This document shows, piece after piece, positions 6,895 through 15,147 of a stretch of DNA of 64,000 nucleotides (the first letter of the stretch is position 1; the number at the start of each line of letters is the position of its first letter). A model generated the notes under the pieces. It made no database searches. It saw only the letters and a program-made list of their open reading frames with translations, and was not told where the DNA came from. The DNA is from an uncultured Selenomonadales bacterium (GTDB lineage: Bacteria; Bacillota; Negativicutes; Selenomonadales; Selenomonadaceae). Location: assembly GCA_937901445.1 (NCBI GenBank), contig CALDHY010000018.1, forward strand, positions 1 to 64,000. The letters are read 5' to 3'. The translations under genes and the position numbers were made by a program.

Positions 6895-8454
6895 TTATTT
6901 ATAGTTCAAGCCGCCAAGTTCATAAATCTTACCGGAAATATTTTCAATATTTTTATCGCCGGTAATTTCGAGAACGGGCGCAATATCACTTTCAGGATAA
7001 ATCAGCATACTGCAAGCTTCTTCGCCGTTTTGTAAGAAAAGTTCAATAGCGGAGCGGTCTACAAACAATCTGAATTGCAAGTCGAGATTGGCAAAGAGTT
7101 TAAATTTGCGGAATCCAATATTAACGTCGGTATTTTTGCCGTCATTGAAAGGACGAATACCCTTGCCGCCGAGTTTCATACTGTTTCTGTCAAGCGTGAA
7201 AATTTGATTATCGCGGTCATATTCCATCAAAAGTTTTTCTTCGCCCCATTTTACGGCGATTTGAACTTTACGCGCTGCGCCAAATTTAATGTTAATTTCA
7301 GATTCACTGGCTTTAGCTAATTGTGCTGAAGTTTGAGTGGTGTTGAAAATGTCAATCGACTGATAAGCTTTGCGCAGAGCCTTCATTTCTTCGACAGGGC
7401 GATAACGCAATTTGCCTTCATGAAGAATAAGTTCACGCGGCATTGTCAAAGTATAAAGCCAGCCGTCTTGCGCAGATTCAACCGTATCAGTAAGGTCGGG
7501 CATACCAATCCAGCCAACTAAGATATGACGTGAATCATTGGCGATAACTTGCGGCGAATAGAAATCAAAGCCCTTGTCGAGTTCGTGGAATTTGCCGTGA
7601 ATCATATCCAAAGAATCAACGCTGAAATGACCAATGAAGTAACCGGCTAAGCAGTGATTTTCGTATTTCAACTCTTGATGGTGTACGCCTTGCGGGCAAA
7701 CAATCAAAACGTCCATATCGCTGAATTGCAACAAATTCGGGCATTCCCACATATAGCCGAAATCGTAATAATCAGTTTTGACTTCGCCCAAAAAGTCCCA
7801 GCCGCCTTCAGATTTTTCTTTGTAGATTAAAACGCAGCCGTTAGTCGGGCGGGAACTTTTTGCAGGATAATCGCTCATACGTTGCGCCGCCATTGCGAAA
7901 TAGCGTACGCCGTTACGATAAAAGAAATTGGGATCTCTGAAATGGGCGGTGTAGCCTTCGGGGTTGCCGTAAAGTTGAATTTCTTCTTTTATAACGCTGC
8001 CGTCTTCCTGCAAAGTGCCGAAACGTTGTGCAACAGTACGCTGATAATTTTCATCGCGGCAGTTAGCAGTATAAAAAACACGAACTTTGCCGTCTTCAAT
8101 GAAACCGCAGCCGCTGTGACAGCCGTCTTTGTCGTATTCATCGCCGGGCCAAAGTGAAAGTTCAGGGTAACTGTAATTGATAAAATCTTTTGTAGTAGTG
8201 TGCATCCACGATTTATTTTTGTGCCAATTTTGGTTAATCGGGACGGGGTTCCACTGGCAGAAAATGTGATAAGTATCGCCGCATTTGCACAAACCATTGG
8301 GATCGCTAATCAGCGAATAAGGCGCGTCAACGTGAAAGATATTGTGCCAACGGGTGGTATAGGGAATTAACGAGCGGACTTTGGCGTCAACTTCATCTTT
8401 GTGGAATCTTTTTTTAATTTCTTCCAAGTTTTCGCCGGTTTTTTTTGCAGCCAT
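6895..8454 (-). CDS. GH32 beta-fructofuranosidase / sucrose-6-phosphate hydrolase
   Basis: A 519-residue glycoside hydrolase of family 32 that cleaves sucrose, sucrose-6-phosphate or fructans. The five-bladed propeller shows the nucleophile in SDPNG (D51), the transition-state motif FRDP (about 172-175) and the acid/base glutamate in WECPN (E237). A C-terminal beta-sandwich follows (about 370-519). The residues before the nucleophile (SLIS) differ from the common WMN, so substrate preference may differ. No signal peptide, so it is cytoplasmic. No sugar transporter or ScrR-type regulator is adjacent, which makes the exact substrate uncertain. Confidence 0.9.
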   Translation of the reverse strand: MAAKKTGENLEEIKKRFHKDEVDAKVRSLIPYTTRWHNIFHVDAPYSLISDPNGLCKCGDTYHIFCQWNPVPINQNWHKNKSWMHTTTKDFINYSYPELSLWPGDEYDKDGCHSGCGFIEDGKVRVFYTANCRDENYQRTVAQRFGTLQEDGSVIKEEIQLYGNPEGYTAHFRDPNFFYRNGVRYFAMAAQRMSDYPAKSSRPTNGCVLIYKEKSEGGWDFLGEVKTDYYDFGYMWECPNLLQFSDMDVLIVCPQGVHHQELKYENHCLAGYFIGHFSVDSLDMIHGKFHELDKGFDFYSPQVIANDSRHILVGWIGMPDLTDTVESAQDGWLYTLTMPRELILHEGKLRYRPVEEMKALRKAYQSIDIFNTTQTSAQLAKASESEINIKFGAARKVQIAVKWGEEKLLMEYDRDNQIFTLDRNSMKLGGKGIRPFNDGKNTDVNIGFRKFKLFANLDLQFRLFVDRSAIELFLQNGEEACSMLIYPESDIAPVLEITGDKNIENISGKIYELGGLNYK

Positions 8455-8490
8455 ATAAAATTACCTCCAAACAAACTAAATTTTCAGTTT

Positions 8491-8519
8491 TTTATGGTTA
8501 TGCTATTCTTCAAAGTCAA
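8491..8519 (-). promoter_or_regulatory. Possible promoter of the GH32 gene
   Basis: On the minus strand TTGACT is followed after 17 bases by CATAAA, about 40 bases before the GH32 start. The -35 is good and the -10 weak. Confidence 0.35.
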
Positions 8520-8565
8520 AAATAATCCTGCCGTGCTTTTAATAAAAATTTAATCTGAAAAATCA

Positions 8566-8594
8566 TTGTAAAGGGCGGCGCGTTTAGATATAAT
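8566..8594 (+). promoter_or_regulatory. Promoter of the solute-binding protein gene
   Basis: TTGTAA and TATAAT are separated by 17 bases, 31 bases before the start codon. It is a near-consensus housekeeping promoter and diverges from the GH32 operon. Confidence 0.75.
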
Positions 8595-8625
8595 AACGAT
8601 TAAAAATTTGTACGGGGGAAAATTT

Positions 8626-9645
8626 ATGCGGCGTTATACGATTTTACTTTTAACAGGGTTTATGTTGATATTGGCGGCAGTGGCGGGCGCGGCTTTTCCG
8701 GTTGACGCAGACAAAAAAAATTCTGCCGTACCGGTGCAGGAACTTTTAGCTTATACAACTTTACCGCCGGAAACGGTTACAATTCTTTCTGAAACTTACG
8801 AACACGAAAAGCACGTACGAATAAATTTTGTGCCTTTGACTCCTGCGGAATTAATTCAAAACCTGCGCGAAAAACCGGCAGATTTAATTTTGACTGACAG
8901 TAAAATTTTAAGCACTGCGGCAGATTTAGATTTATTGACGCCCTACATTTCAGAAACAAACGACGCCGTAAAAAATGACTTCAAAGACGAATACGACCGT
9001 TGGATAGGCGTTTGGTACGATCCAATAATTTTTTGTATCAATCGTGATTATCTGCGCAAAATTTACGCTATACCTTCGACGTGGGAAGAATTGGCGGCGG
9101 CGCAAAATGTGCGAATTGGAATTACAGACTTTTTGGCGGCTGACGCTTCGTCAAATTTAATGTTTCAAATGATAGGAAATTTCGGCGACGAAAAAACCTA
9201 CGAAATTTTGAGCGGTATTCATCCAAAAGTTGTCCAATATGCAAAATATTTATCTAATCCCGTTCGCCAAGCCGGAATGGGCGAAGCTGATATTTCGGTT
9301 GCGGTTGAAAGTGAAACTCTGCGCTACATGCAAAATCATTACCCGCTGAAAATTATTTATCCTGAAGACGGCACGGCGTGCATAATTACCGGCGTTGGAA
9401 TTACAACAACCGACACAAAGAAAAATCTTGCCGCGTCAAAATTCGCAGATTGGCTCTTGAGTGACGACGCCCAAATTTCATTACAGAAAAACGGCTTTTA
9501 CTTTTTGTCAACCAATCCTCAAACTTTAGCTTATAAAACTTTCGCCGGTAAAAATCTTGTACTTTTCAAAAATAATCCGAAATTCACTGAACAACAACGC
9601 CATGAATTTTTAGACCGCTGGATAAAAGACGTTCGTTTTAAATAA
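8626..9645 (+). CDS. Extracellular solute-binding protein (ABC transporter family 1/iron type)
   Basis: About 339 residues with a signal peptide (MRRYTILLLTGFMLILAAVAG, then AAF) and the two-lobed fold of periplasmic binding proteins. Hallmarks are the GVWYDPIIFCINRDYL segment (about 130-145), STWEELA (about 155) and the end-region GVGITTTDTKKNLAASKFADWLLS, as in ferric-ion or small-molecule binding proteins. No permease or ATPase gene is adjacent, so the transport partner is unknown. ATG at 8626 follows GGGGGAAAA. The ligand cannot be assigned from sequence. Confidence 0.75.
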   Translation: MRRYTILLLTGFMLILAAVAGAAFPVDADKKNSAVPVQELLAYTTLPPETVTILSETYEHEKHVRINFVPLTPAELIQNLREKPADLILTDSKILSTAADLDLLTPYISETNDAVKNDFKDEYDRWIGVWYDPIIFCINRDYLRKIYAIPSTWEELAAAQNVRIGITDFLAADASSNLMFQMIGNFGDEKTYEILSGIHPKVVQYAKYLSNPVRQAGMGEADISVAVESETLRYMQNHYPLKIIYPEDGTACIITGVGITTTDTKKNLAASKFADWLLSDDAQISLQKNGFYFLSTNPQTLAYKTFAGKNLVLFKNNPKFTEQQRHEFLDRWIKDVRFK

Positions 9646-9646
9646 A

Positions 9647-9676
9647 TTGACAATTTCGGCGGCAGTTATATATAAT
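9647..9676 (+). promoter_or_regulatory. rimO promoter
   Basis: TTGACA and TATAAT, separated by 18 bases, lie between the preceding stop codon and rimO, about 46 bases before the start. Confidence 0.7.
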
Positions 9677-9721
9677 TCGCAATAAAATATTTTTTGATAG
9701 TAATTTGGGAGCGATAGAATT

Positions 9722-11065
9722 TTGAATTTGAAAGTTGGAATAATCAGCTTAGGTTGCGCAAAAAATCTTGTCGATACTGAAGTAATGCTGGGAATAATGC
9801 AGAAACAGGGCTTGACAATTACGCCGAATCCGGCTGAAGCTGAAGTTTTGATTGTCAATACCTGCGCCTTTATCACTTCGGCAAAGGAAGAATCAATTAC
9901 AACGATTTTAAATCTTGCCGACTACAAAGAAAACGGCAACTGCCGCGCCTTAATCGTTGCCGGTTGCTTAGGGCAAAGATACAGGCAGGAACTTTTGGAC
10001 GAAATGCCGGAAATTGACGCAATTATCGGTACAACCGCTTGGAATAAAATTGTTGAAGTTATCGAAGAAACTTTGAAAGGTAACCGCGTAATTTTCATTG
10101 GTGACGAAAAAATTATTTACAGTGCAAAAACTCCGCGCCTTTTGACAACGCCGAGTTATACCGCCTATGTAAAAATTGCTGAAGGTTGCGACCACGCCTG
10201 CGCCTTTTGTGCAATTCCGCTGATTCGCGGGCGGCAAGTTTCACGCCCCATTGAAGATATTAAAGCTGAAGTTGAACACCTTGCAGAAAACGGCGTCAAA
10301 GAAATTAACCTTATCGCGCAGGACTCCACCAATTACGGGCGGGATTTATACGGCGAAGTTAAACTTTGTGATTTATTGCGCGAGCTTGTCAAAGTCAAAA
10401 AAATTCATTGGATCAGAATTTTGTATTCGTACCCTCAAAGTTTCACTGATGAATTAATTGAACTCATTGCAAGCGAGCCGAAAATTTGTAACTATGTTGA
10501 CTTGCCGCTTCAACACGCCGCCGACACAGTTTTAAAACGTATGCACAGACCCGACACACGCGCGCAGATTGAAACTTTATTAAAAAAACTGCGCGACAAA
10601 ATTCCCGGCGTTTCAATTCGTTCAACTTTTATTGTAGGTTATCCCGGCGAAACGGACGAAGAATTTAACGAACTTAAAAATTTTTTGCAGGAACAACGCC
10701 TTGATAAAGTTGGTGTTTTTGTATATTCGGCTGAAGAAGACACGCCCGCTTTTAAAATGGAAAATCAAATTTCAGAGGAAGTCGCGCAGGAACGCTACCA
10801 CGAATTAATGAGTATTCAAAGTTTAATTTCGCAGGAAGTCAATGAAAGTTTGCGCGGCAAAGAACTTGAAGTTTTGATTGAAGGGCGTGATGCCGAAGTT
10901 GAGGAAGTTGTTGAAGGACGCTCCTACCGAGAGGCTCCGGAAGTTGACGGGCAAATTTATATTGAAAACGATTTTAAAAGTAACGCCGGCGATTTTGTAA
11001 AAGTTAAAATTCTTGATGGTTTTGTTTACGATTTAGCCGCCGAAAAAATAGGGGCTAAGGATTAG
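9722..11065 (+). CDS. rimO: Ribosomal protein S12 methylthiotransferase RimO
   Basis: A 447-residue radical SAM methylthiotransferase that modifies an aspartate of ribosomal protein S12. The N-terminal MTTase domain has the three cluster cysteines (SLGCAKN, NTCAF, AGCLGQ), followed by the radical SAM CDHACAFCAIP motif (about 155-165) and a C-terminal TRAM domain. SLGCAKNLVDTEVMLG is the RimO-type start. Translation starts at TTG 9722 after GGGAGCGAT. The last codons (IGAKD and the stop) are written by a heptad repeat tract, so the annotated C terminus may have been created by repeat invasion. Confidence 0.95.
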   Translation: MNLKVGIISLGCAKNLVDTEVMLGIMQKQGLTITPNPAEAEVLIVNTCAFITSAKEESITTILNLADYKENGNCRALIVAGCLGQRYRQELLDEMPEIDAIIGTTAWNKIVEVIEETLKGNRVIFIGDEKIIYSAKTPRLLTTPSYTAYVKIAEGCDHACAFCAIPLIRGRQVSRPIEDIKAEVEHLAENGVKEINLIAQDSTNYGRDLYGEVKLCDLLRELVKVKKIHWIRILYSYPQSFTDELIELIASEPKICNYVDLPLQHAADTVLKRMHRPDTRAQIETLLKKLRDKIPGVSIRSTFIVGYPGETDEEFNELKNFLQEQRLDKVGVFVYSAEEDTPAFKMENQISEEVAQERYHELMSIQSLISQEVNESLRGKELEVLIEGRDAEVEEVVEGRSYREAPEVDGQIYIENDFKSNAGDFVKVKILDGFVYDLAAEKIGAKD

Positions 11066-11083
11066 GGATTAAGGATTAGGGAA
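11049..11083 (+). repeat. Heptanucleotide tandem repeat (5 units) over the rimO stop
   Basis: Five consecutive 7-base units of the form TARGGRN begin inside the last codons of rimO, include its TAG stop and run 18 bases past it. Confidence 0.8.
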
Positions 11084-11160
11084 AAGAAGCCGCGCGGCGA
11101 TTCTTCCTTCTAAAGAAATAAAAACCGTGTTAAAATATAATTCTGAAAGGAGTAAACTTT

Positions 11161-11637
11161 ATGGAAATTGAAATTGGTTCATTGCTTACAGAAAAAAATT
11201 TAACCATATCCTGCGCTGAAAGTTGCACGGGCGGGCTTTTAACTGACAGATTAACCAACGTTGCCGGCAGTTCGGCTTACGTCAAAGGCGCGGTTGTTGC
11301 CTATGCAAACGAAACTAAAATGAATGTTTTGCAAGTCAAAGAAGAAACGCTGAAAAATTTCGGCGCGGTAAGCAGGCAAACGGCGCAAGAATTGGCGGTA
11401 AACGTCAGGCAAATTTTAAATACAGATATTGGCGTAAGCATTACGGGAATTGCCGGACCCGGCGGCGGCACGCCCGAAAAACCTTTGGGCACGGTTTATA
11501 TTGGAATAAGCGGACCGAACGGAGACAGAATCCAAAAATTTAATTTTAAAGGCACTCGTACCGAAATTAAAGAAAAAGCCGTCGAAGCCGCGCTTGTCTT
11601 GATTCAAGTTTATTTGACGATTGAAAAAAGTTTTTGA
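11161..11637 (+). CDS. pncC: Nicotinamide-nucleotide amidohydrolase (CinA C-terminal type)
   Basis: A 158-residue single-domain CinA/PncC protein with the signatures SCAESCTGGLL (about 17-27), SSAYVKGAVVAYAN and SITGIAGPGGGTPEKPLGTVYIG (about 96-118). It hydrolyses NMN to nicotinate mononucleotide in NAD salvage. It lacks the N-terminal MoCF-like domain of full CinA. ATG follows GAAAGGAG. In Firmicutes cinA is often linked to rimO and pgsA, which supports the assignment. Confidence 0.92.
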   Translation: MEIEIGSLLTEKNLTISCAESCTGGLLTDRLTNVAGSSAYVKGAVVAYANETKMNVLQVKEETLKNFGAVSRQTAQELAVNVRQILNTDIGVSITGIAGPGGGTPEKPLGTVYIGISGPNGDRIQKFNFKGTRTEIKEKAVEAALVLIQVYLTIEKSF

Positions 11638-11653
11638 TGGAGTTGAAAATTTA

Positions 11654-12283
11654 ATGCACAAAATTTTTTTACCGGCAATTTTCATTTTAACTTTGTTGAC
11701 GGCTACAGCATTTGCCGCCGAAAATGAATCCTATGAATATACCAGCGAAACTTACGGCTTTAAAATTCTTTGCCCTGCTAAACCGATTGTTATTGTAAAT
11801 CCTTTTGAAGACCCTAATCAACACGGCGAGCTTTTGGTTTTTGCCTATGAAGATATAAAAGTTATTTTCGGTTATCAGATTATGCTTGACGCCTTCGACA
11901 CAAAAGAAATTCCGGATTTTAACAAAGACAAGAAAAAAAAGATAGACGCTTACATTGAAAAAAAACGCGCGGAAAATATCTACAATTTTGTTGAACTCCA
12001 AAATATTTCAAAAGACAACAAGGGCGTAGTCATGGTTACTGCAAAAGAACTTACAATCGTGGACGAAAACGGCGAAGAAGTTACAGCTACTGCCGACCAA
12101 CAAACGGCGTATGCAATTTTCCGCACAAAAAGCGGGCGTTGCATTTCGATTCAACTTATATCTGCAGATTTAGATAAAAGCGATTATGAAGACTTTTTAA
12201 AATCTGTTTCAACTTATCAAGACGCCACAGACCTTTCTATTTCGCCTGAAACTGACAACAATAAAAAATCTAAGAAAAAATAA
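11654..12283 (+). CDS. Secreted protein of unknown function
   Basis: About 209 residues starting MHKIFLPAIFILTLLTATAFA, a clear signal peptide, followed by a mature domain with a beta-rich start (SYEYTSETYGFKILCPAKP) and a lysine-rich, disordered end. No known family is recognised, although the start of the mature part resembles small PsbP/YcgJ-like lipid-associated folds. ATG at 11654 is chosen because the signal peptide begins there; the gene starts 16 bases after the pncC stop. It converges with the AraC-type gene, the two stops being adjacent. Confidence 0.7.
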   Translation: MHKIFLPAIFILTLLTATAFAAENESYEYTSETYGFKILCPAKPIVIVNPFEDPNQHGELLVFAYEDIKVIFGYQIMLDAFDTKEIPDFNKDKKKKIDAYIEKKRAENIYNFVELQNISKDNKGVVMVTAKELTIVDENGEEVTATADQQTAYAIFRTKSGRCISIQLISADLDKSDYEDFLKSVSTYQDATDLSISPETDNNKKSKKK

Positions 12284-13171
12284 TTACCCCGAAATTTTTT
12301 TTTGCAAGCTGCGGTATTTGCTGGGCGTGCAACCTTTAACCTTCAAAAAAACGGCGGCAAAATAACTCGGCGTATTGAATCCGCAATTAAAAGCAATTTC
12401 AAGAATACTCAACTTTGAATCGTTGATAAATTTAGTGGCAATTTGAATCCTGTAGCTGTTCAAAAAATCAATCGGCGTTTTGCCGAGATATTCTTTGAAC
12501 ATTTTGCAACAGACACTTTTGCAAACATTTCCGGCTTTGGCAATTTCGTCAAGGCTGATTTTTTTTTGGTAATTTTGGTAGATAAAATTTACCATTCGTT
12601 TTTGAATCTCAATGCCGCTGTTAATATTTTGGTAGGAAATGAGCGGCTCCCTGTTTAAAAATTTAAACCACTGCGCCCAAAAATTTAACGCGCAACTTAA
12701 AAATTCAAATTCGTAACCTTCAACCTGTGGAATTTCCAAAAATTTATCAATCGCCGCCAAAACTGCGCGATGCTCATTGTTACCGCGCAGAAAAATTTTT
12801 TCTGTAATGTAAGGAGGTTGCAGGATTGACGAAATATATTTTTCGGCAATAAATTTACTGCCCGTCAAAATTTGCGGCTGAAATAAAACGCACAAATATT
12901 CGCCGTCCTTGCCGTCCGCAGAATAGGGATAGTGCATTTGCTGCGAATTGATAACCATTGCATCGCCCTCGCGCAGGATAAACTTTCGCCCGTTCACTTC
13001 GTATCCAATATTGCCTTTCAACGCCAAAACAATTTCTAAATCGTCGTGCCAATGTCCCAACGCCTTCATATTTGCAAAATTCGACAACCGCCCGCGTGCA
13101 ATGTACAGCGGTAAATTTGAATTTTCGTAGCTGATAATTTCCGATAAATCCTTCATAACCTTCAAATTCAT
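12284..13171 (-). CDS. AraC family transcriptional regulator with cupin sensor
   Basis: A 295-residue regulator. The N-terminal cupin-like sensor has HWHDDLEIVLALKG (about 40-54) and a HYPYSADG loop, and the C-terminal AraC domain has two helix-turn-helix motifs (KISLDEIAKAGNVCKSVCCKMFKEY and the NCGFNTPSYFAAVFLKVKGCTPSKYR signature). The repeated cysteines in the first HTH are unusual. It probably senses a sugar or other small molecule and acts on nearby genes; it is divergent from the VOC/HAD pair, its most likely target. ATG follows AGAGG. Confidence 0.88.
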   Translation of the reverse strand: MNLKVMKDLSEIISYENSNLPLYIARGRLSNFANMKALGHWHDDLEIVLALKGNIGYEVNGRKFILREGDAMVINSQQMHYPYSADGKDGEYLCVLFQPQILTGSKFIAEKYISSILQPPYITEKIFLRGNNEHRAVLAAIDKFLEIPQVEGYEFEFLSCALNFWAQWFKFLNREPLISYQNINSGIEIQKRMVNFIYQNYQKKISLDEIAKAGNVCKSVCCKMFKEYLGKTPIDFLNSYRIQIATKFINDSKLSILEIAFNCGFNTPSYFAAVFLKVKGCTPSKYRSLQKKISG

Positions 13172-13212
13172 ATTAAAACCTCTTAACGATTTTGTTTAAT
13201 TTGTAAAAAATA

Positions 13213-13242
13213 TTGACAGAAAATATTTCGTCAAAATAGTAT
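13213..13242 (+). promoter_or_regulatory. Divergent promoter region with TTGAC palindrome
   Basis: TTGACA and a weak -10 TAGTAT, 18 bases apart, lie upstream of the VOC gene. The -35 is the left arm of an inverted repeat TTGAC-N12-GTCAA (13213-13234), a candidate operator shared with the divergent AraC-type gene. Confidence 0.45.
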
Positions 13243-13283
13243 ATCAATTACAAATTTAACACAAGATTTTAAGGAGAATTTTT

Positions 13284-13667
13284 ATGAAAATCGAACACGC
13301 CGCAATTTATTTTAATGACTTGGAAGGCGCAAAAGAATTTTTTATAAAATATTTTGGCGCAATTTCCAATGAACTTTATCACAATCCGCGCACAAATTTT
13401 AAATCTTACTTTTTGAGTTTTGACGGCGGCGCGCGCCTTGAAATTATGAACAAGCCGGAAATGGATGACGCCGAAAAAACTTTGAATCGTACGGGCTTTA
13501 TTCATTTGGCTTTCAGCGTCGGCAGTAAGGAAAAAGTTGAAGCCTTGACTTTGCAACTCAAAAATGACGGCTACAAAGTTATCAGCGGTCCGCGCACCAC
13601 CGGCGACGGCTACTATGAAAGTTGCGTTGTTGCCTTTGAAGATAATCAAATTGAAATTACTGTTTAG
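13284..13667 (+). CDS. VOC (glyoxalase/dioxygenase superfamily) protein
   Basis: A 127-residue vicinal oxygen chelate protein with two beta-alpha-beta-beta-beta modules. The metal-ligand positions seem to be the H5 of MKIEHAAIY, the E of GARLEIM (about 53), the H of FIHLAFSV (about 74) and the terminal E of NQIEI. It is similar to lactoylglutathione-lyase-like proteins; the substrate is unknown. ATG follows AAGGAGAA. It is in an operon with the downstream HAD gene, 12 bases away. Confidence 0.85.
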   Translation: MKIEHAAIYFNDLEGAKEFFIKYFGAISNELYHNPRTNFKSYFLSFDGGARLEIMNKPEMDDAEKTLNRTGFIHLAFSVGSKEKVEALTLQLKNDGYKVISGPRTTGDGYYESCVVAFEDNQIEITV

Positions 13668-13679
13668 GAGGAAATTTTT

Positions 13680-14507
13680 ATGTCAAAAGTTATTTTTATC
13701 GACGTGGACGGCACGCTTGTAACGTATGAAAATGTTTTGCCAAAATCTGCAGTTGAAGCAATTCGTACCGCGCGCAAAAACGGACACAAAGTTTACATTT
13801 GCACGGGGCGCAGTCGCGCAGAAGTCTATGAGGAAATTTGGGATATCGGGCTTGACGGTATGATTGGCGGCAATGGCTCCTACGTTGAATCAGACGGCAA
13901 AGTAATTATGCATCAAGTTATTTCCCTTGAAGACGCAAAACATATTGTTGACTGGTTGCACGGGCGCAAGCTTGAATTTTATCTTGAAAGTAACGCCGGA
14001 CTTTTTGCAAGTGAAAATTTTGAAACGCGCGGGCAATCTACCATTCAAGGATATTCTGCGCGAAAAGGCAGGAATATGAAAACCGTTCGTGAATGTTTCC
14101 CTGAAATGATTTTCGGCGAAAAAAATTTGTACCGCGACGATTTAAACAAGGTAAGCTTTATTTTGGAAAGTTACCAAGATTATCTTGACGCCGTAAAAGA
14201 ATTTCCAAATTTGAAAGTTGGAACATGGGGCGGCGCGGGTGAAACTGCGCTTTTCGGCGATGTCGGCGTTGAAAATATCACAAAGGCACACGCTATTGAC
14301 GTACTTTTAAAATATCTCGGCGCAGACAAAAAAGATACCATTGCTTTTGGCGATGCAAAGGTTGATATTCCAATGCTGGAGTACTGCGAAATTGGCGTAG
14401 CGGTTGCAAGCGGCGGCGACGAAATTAAAGCTATGGCAGATATGGTTACTGACGCTGTCGAAGATGACGGAATTTACAACGCCTTCAAAAAATTAAATTT
14501 AATTTGA
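13680..14507 (+). CDS. Cof-type HAD hydrolase
   Basis: A 275-residue haloacid-dehalogenase phosphatase of the Cof/IIB type. It has DVDGTLV at residue 8 (nucleophile and acid aspartates), TGRSR (motif II), the C2 cap, a lysine before DVLLKYLGADK (motif III region) and FGDAKVDIPML (motif IV). Such enzymes dephosphorylate sugar phosphates or pyridoxal phosphate. ATG follows TAGGAGGAAAT. Substrate unknown; adjacency to AraC and VOC genes suggests a small metabolite-handling unit. Confidence 0.9.
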   Translation: MSKVIFIDVDGTLVTYENVLPKSAVEAIRTARKNGHKVYICTGRSRAEVYEEIWDIGLDGMIGGNGSYVESDGKVIMHQVISLEDAKHIVDWLHGRKLEFYLESNAGLFASENFETRGQSTIQGYSARKGRNMKTVRECFPEMIFGEKNLYRDDLNKVSFILESYQDYLDAVKEFPNLKVGTWGGAGETALFGDVGVENITKAHAIDVLLKYLGADKKDTIAFGDAKVDIPMLEYCEIGVAVASGGDEIKAMADMVTDAVEDDGIYNAFKKLNLI

Positions 14508-14543
14508 CTTTAGATTTTCTTTAAGAATCTTTTCAGTTTTCAT

Positions 14544-14552
14544 TGCTATAAT
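14544..14552 (+). promoter_or_regulatory. Extended -10 promoter element
   Basis: TGCTATAAT, an extended -10, lies 43 bases before the start of the secreted protein gene. No convincing -35 is present. Confidence 0.4.
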
Positions 14553-14594
14553 ACAAAAAAATTTTTTGCATTGAAGATTGAAAGGATGATTTGC

Positions 14595-15074
14595 TTGCAA
14601 CGTTCAAAGTTAATTCTGCTGATATTCGCAGTGATAATTTTTGCCGCCGTTCCCCAAAACGCGCTTGCAGATTCTGTATCTGTTTCTGCGTCAATTTCTG
14701 CTGAAATAAACGTAGAAATACATTCTGAACCTCGCCCGCAACCTGTAACTTATACCGGCGTTATTGTTGACTGTCGCGGGCTTGGGTTGCAACGCGTTAT
14801 GTCTCCTGTTATCCAAAATGAAACCGGCGAAATTATTTACGGCGATAAAGATTTGGACTTTGACAAAATTACTGAAATTGGTATGGCAGAATATGCTACT
14901 GAAATTGAATCAACAAGTCGCGCAGGTTCGCACCCCTTGATTGTGAGGGCAATTAAACTTAACAATTTCAACAGCAACCCTGTTTTGAGCAATGCAGACG
15001 CCCAAAAAATTTTAATTACTAATGAAATTAGCGGCTACTTGAAAAATTTGAACGTGGTATTTTTGACAGATTAA
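14595..15074 (+). CDS. Secreted protein of unknown function (LPP20-like)
   Basis: About 159 residues. The signal peptide (MQRSKLILLIFAVIIFAAV, cleaved after NALA) is followed by a domain starting with YTGVIVDCRGLGLQRVMSP and ETGEIIYGD, a sequence style seen in LPP20/FlgO-like envelope proteins of diderm bacteria. TTG at 14595 is preferred because AAAGGA lies eight bases upstream; an ATG at 14586 overlaps that site. Followed by a strong bidirectional terminator. The family link is tentative. Confidence 0.65.
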   Translation: MQRSKLILLIFAVIIFAAVPQNALADSVSVSASISAEINVEIHSEPRPQPVTYTGVIVDCRGLGLQRVMSPVIQNETGEIIYGDKDLDFDKITEIGMAEYATEIESTSRAGSHPLIVRAIKLNNFNSNPVLSNADAQKILITNEISGYLKNLNVVFLTD

Positions 15075-15092
15075 AATATTTTCAAACTAAAA

Positions 15093-15136
15093 AGCGCGGC
15101 AACTTACCCACTCGGTAAAAAGCCGCGCTAATTTTT
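15093..15136. terminator. Bidirectional terminator between converging genes
   Basis: An 8-bp perfect stem (AGCGCGGC with GCCGCGCT) has T runs on both strands. It ends the 14595 gene on plus and hslU on minus. Confidence 0.85.
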
Positions 15137-15147
15137 TGGATTAAATT

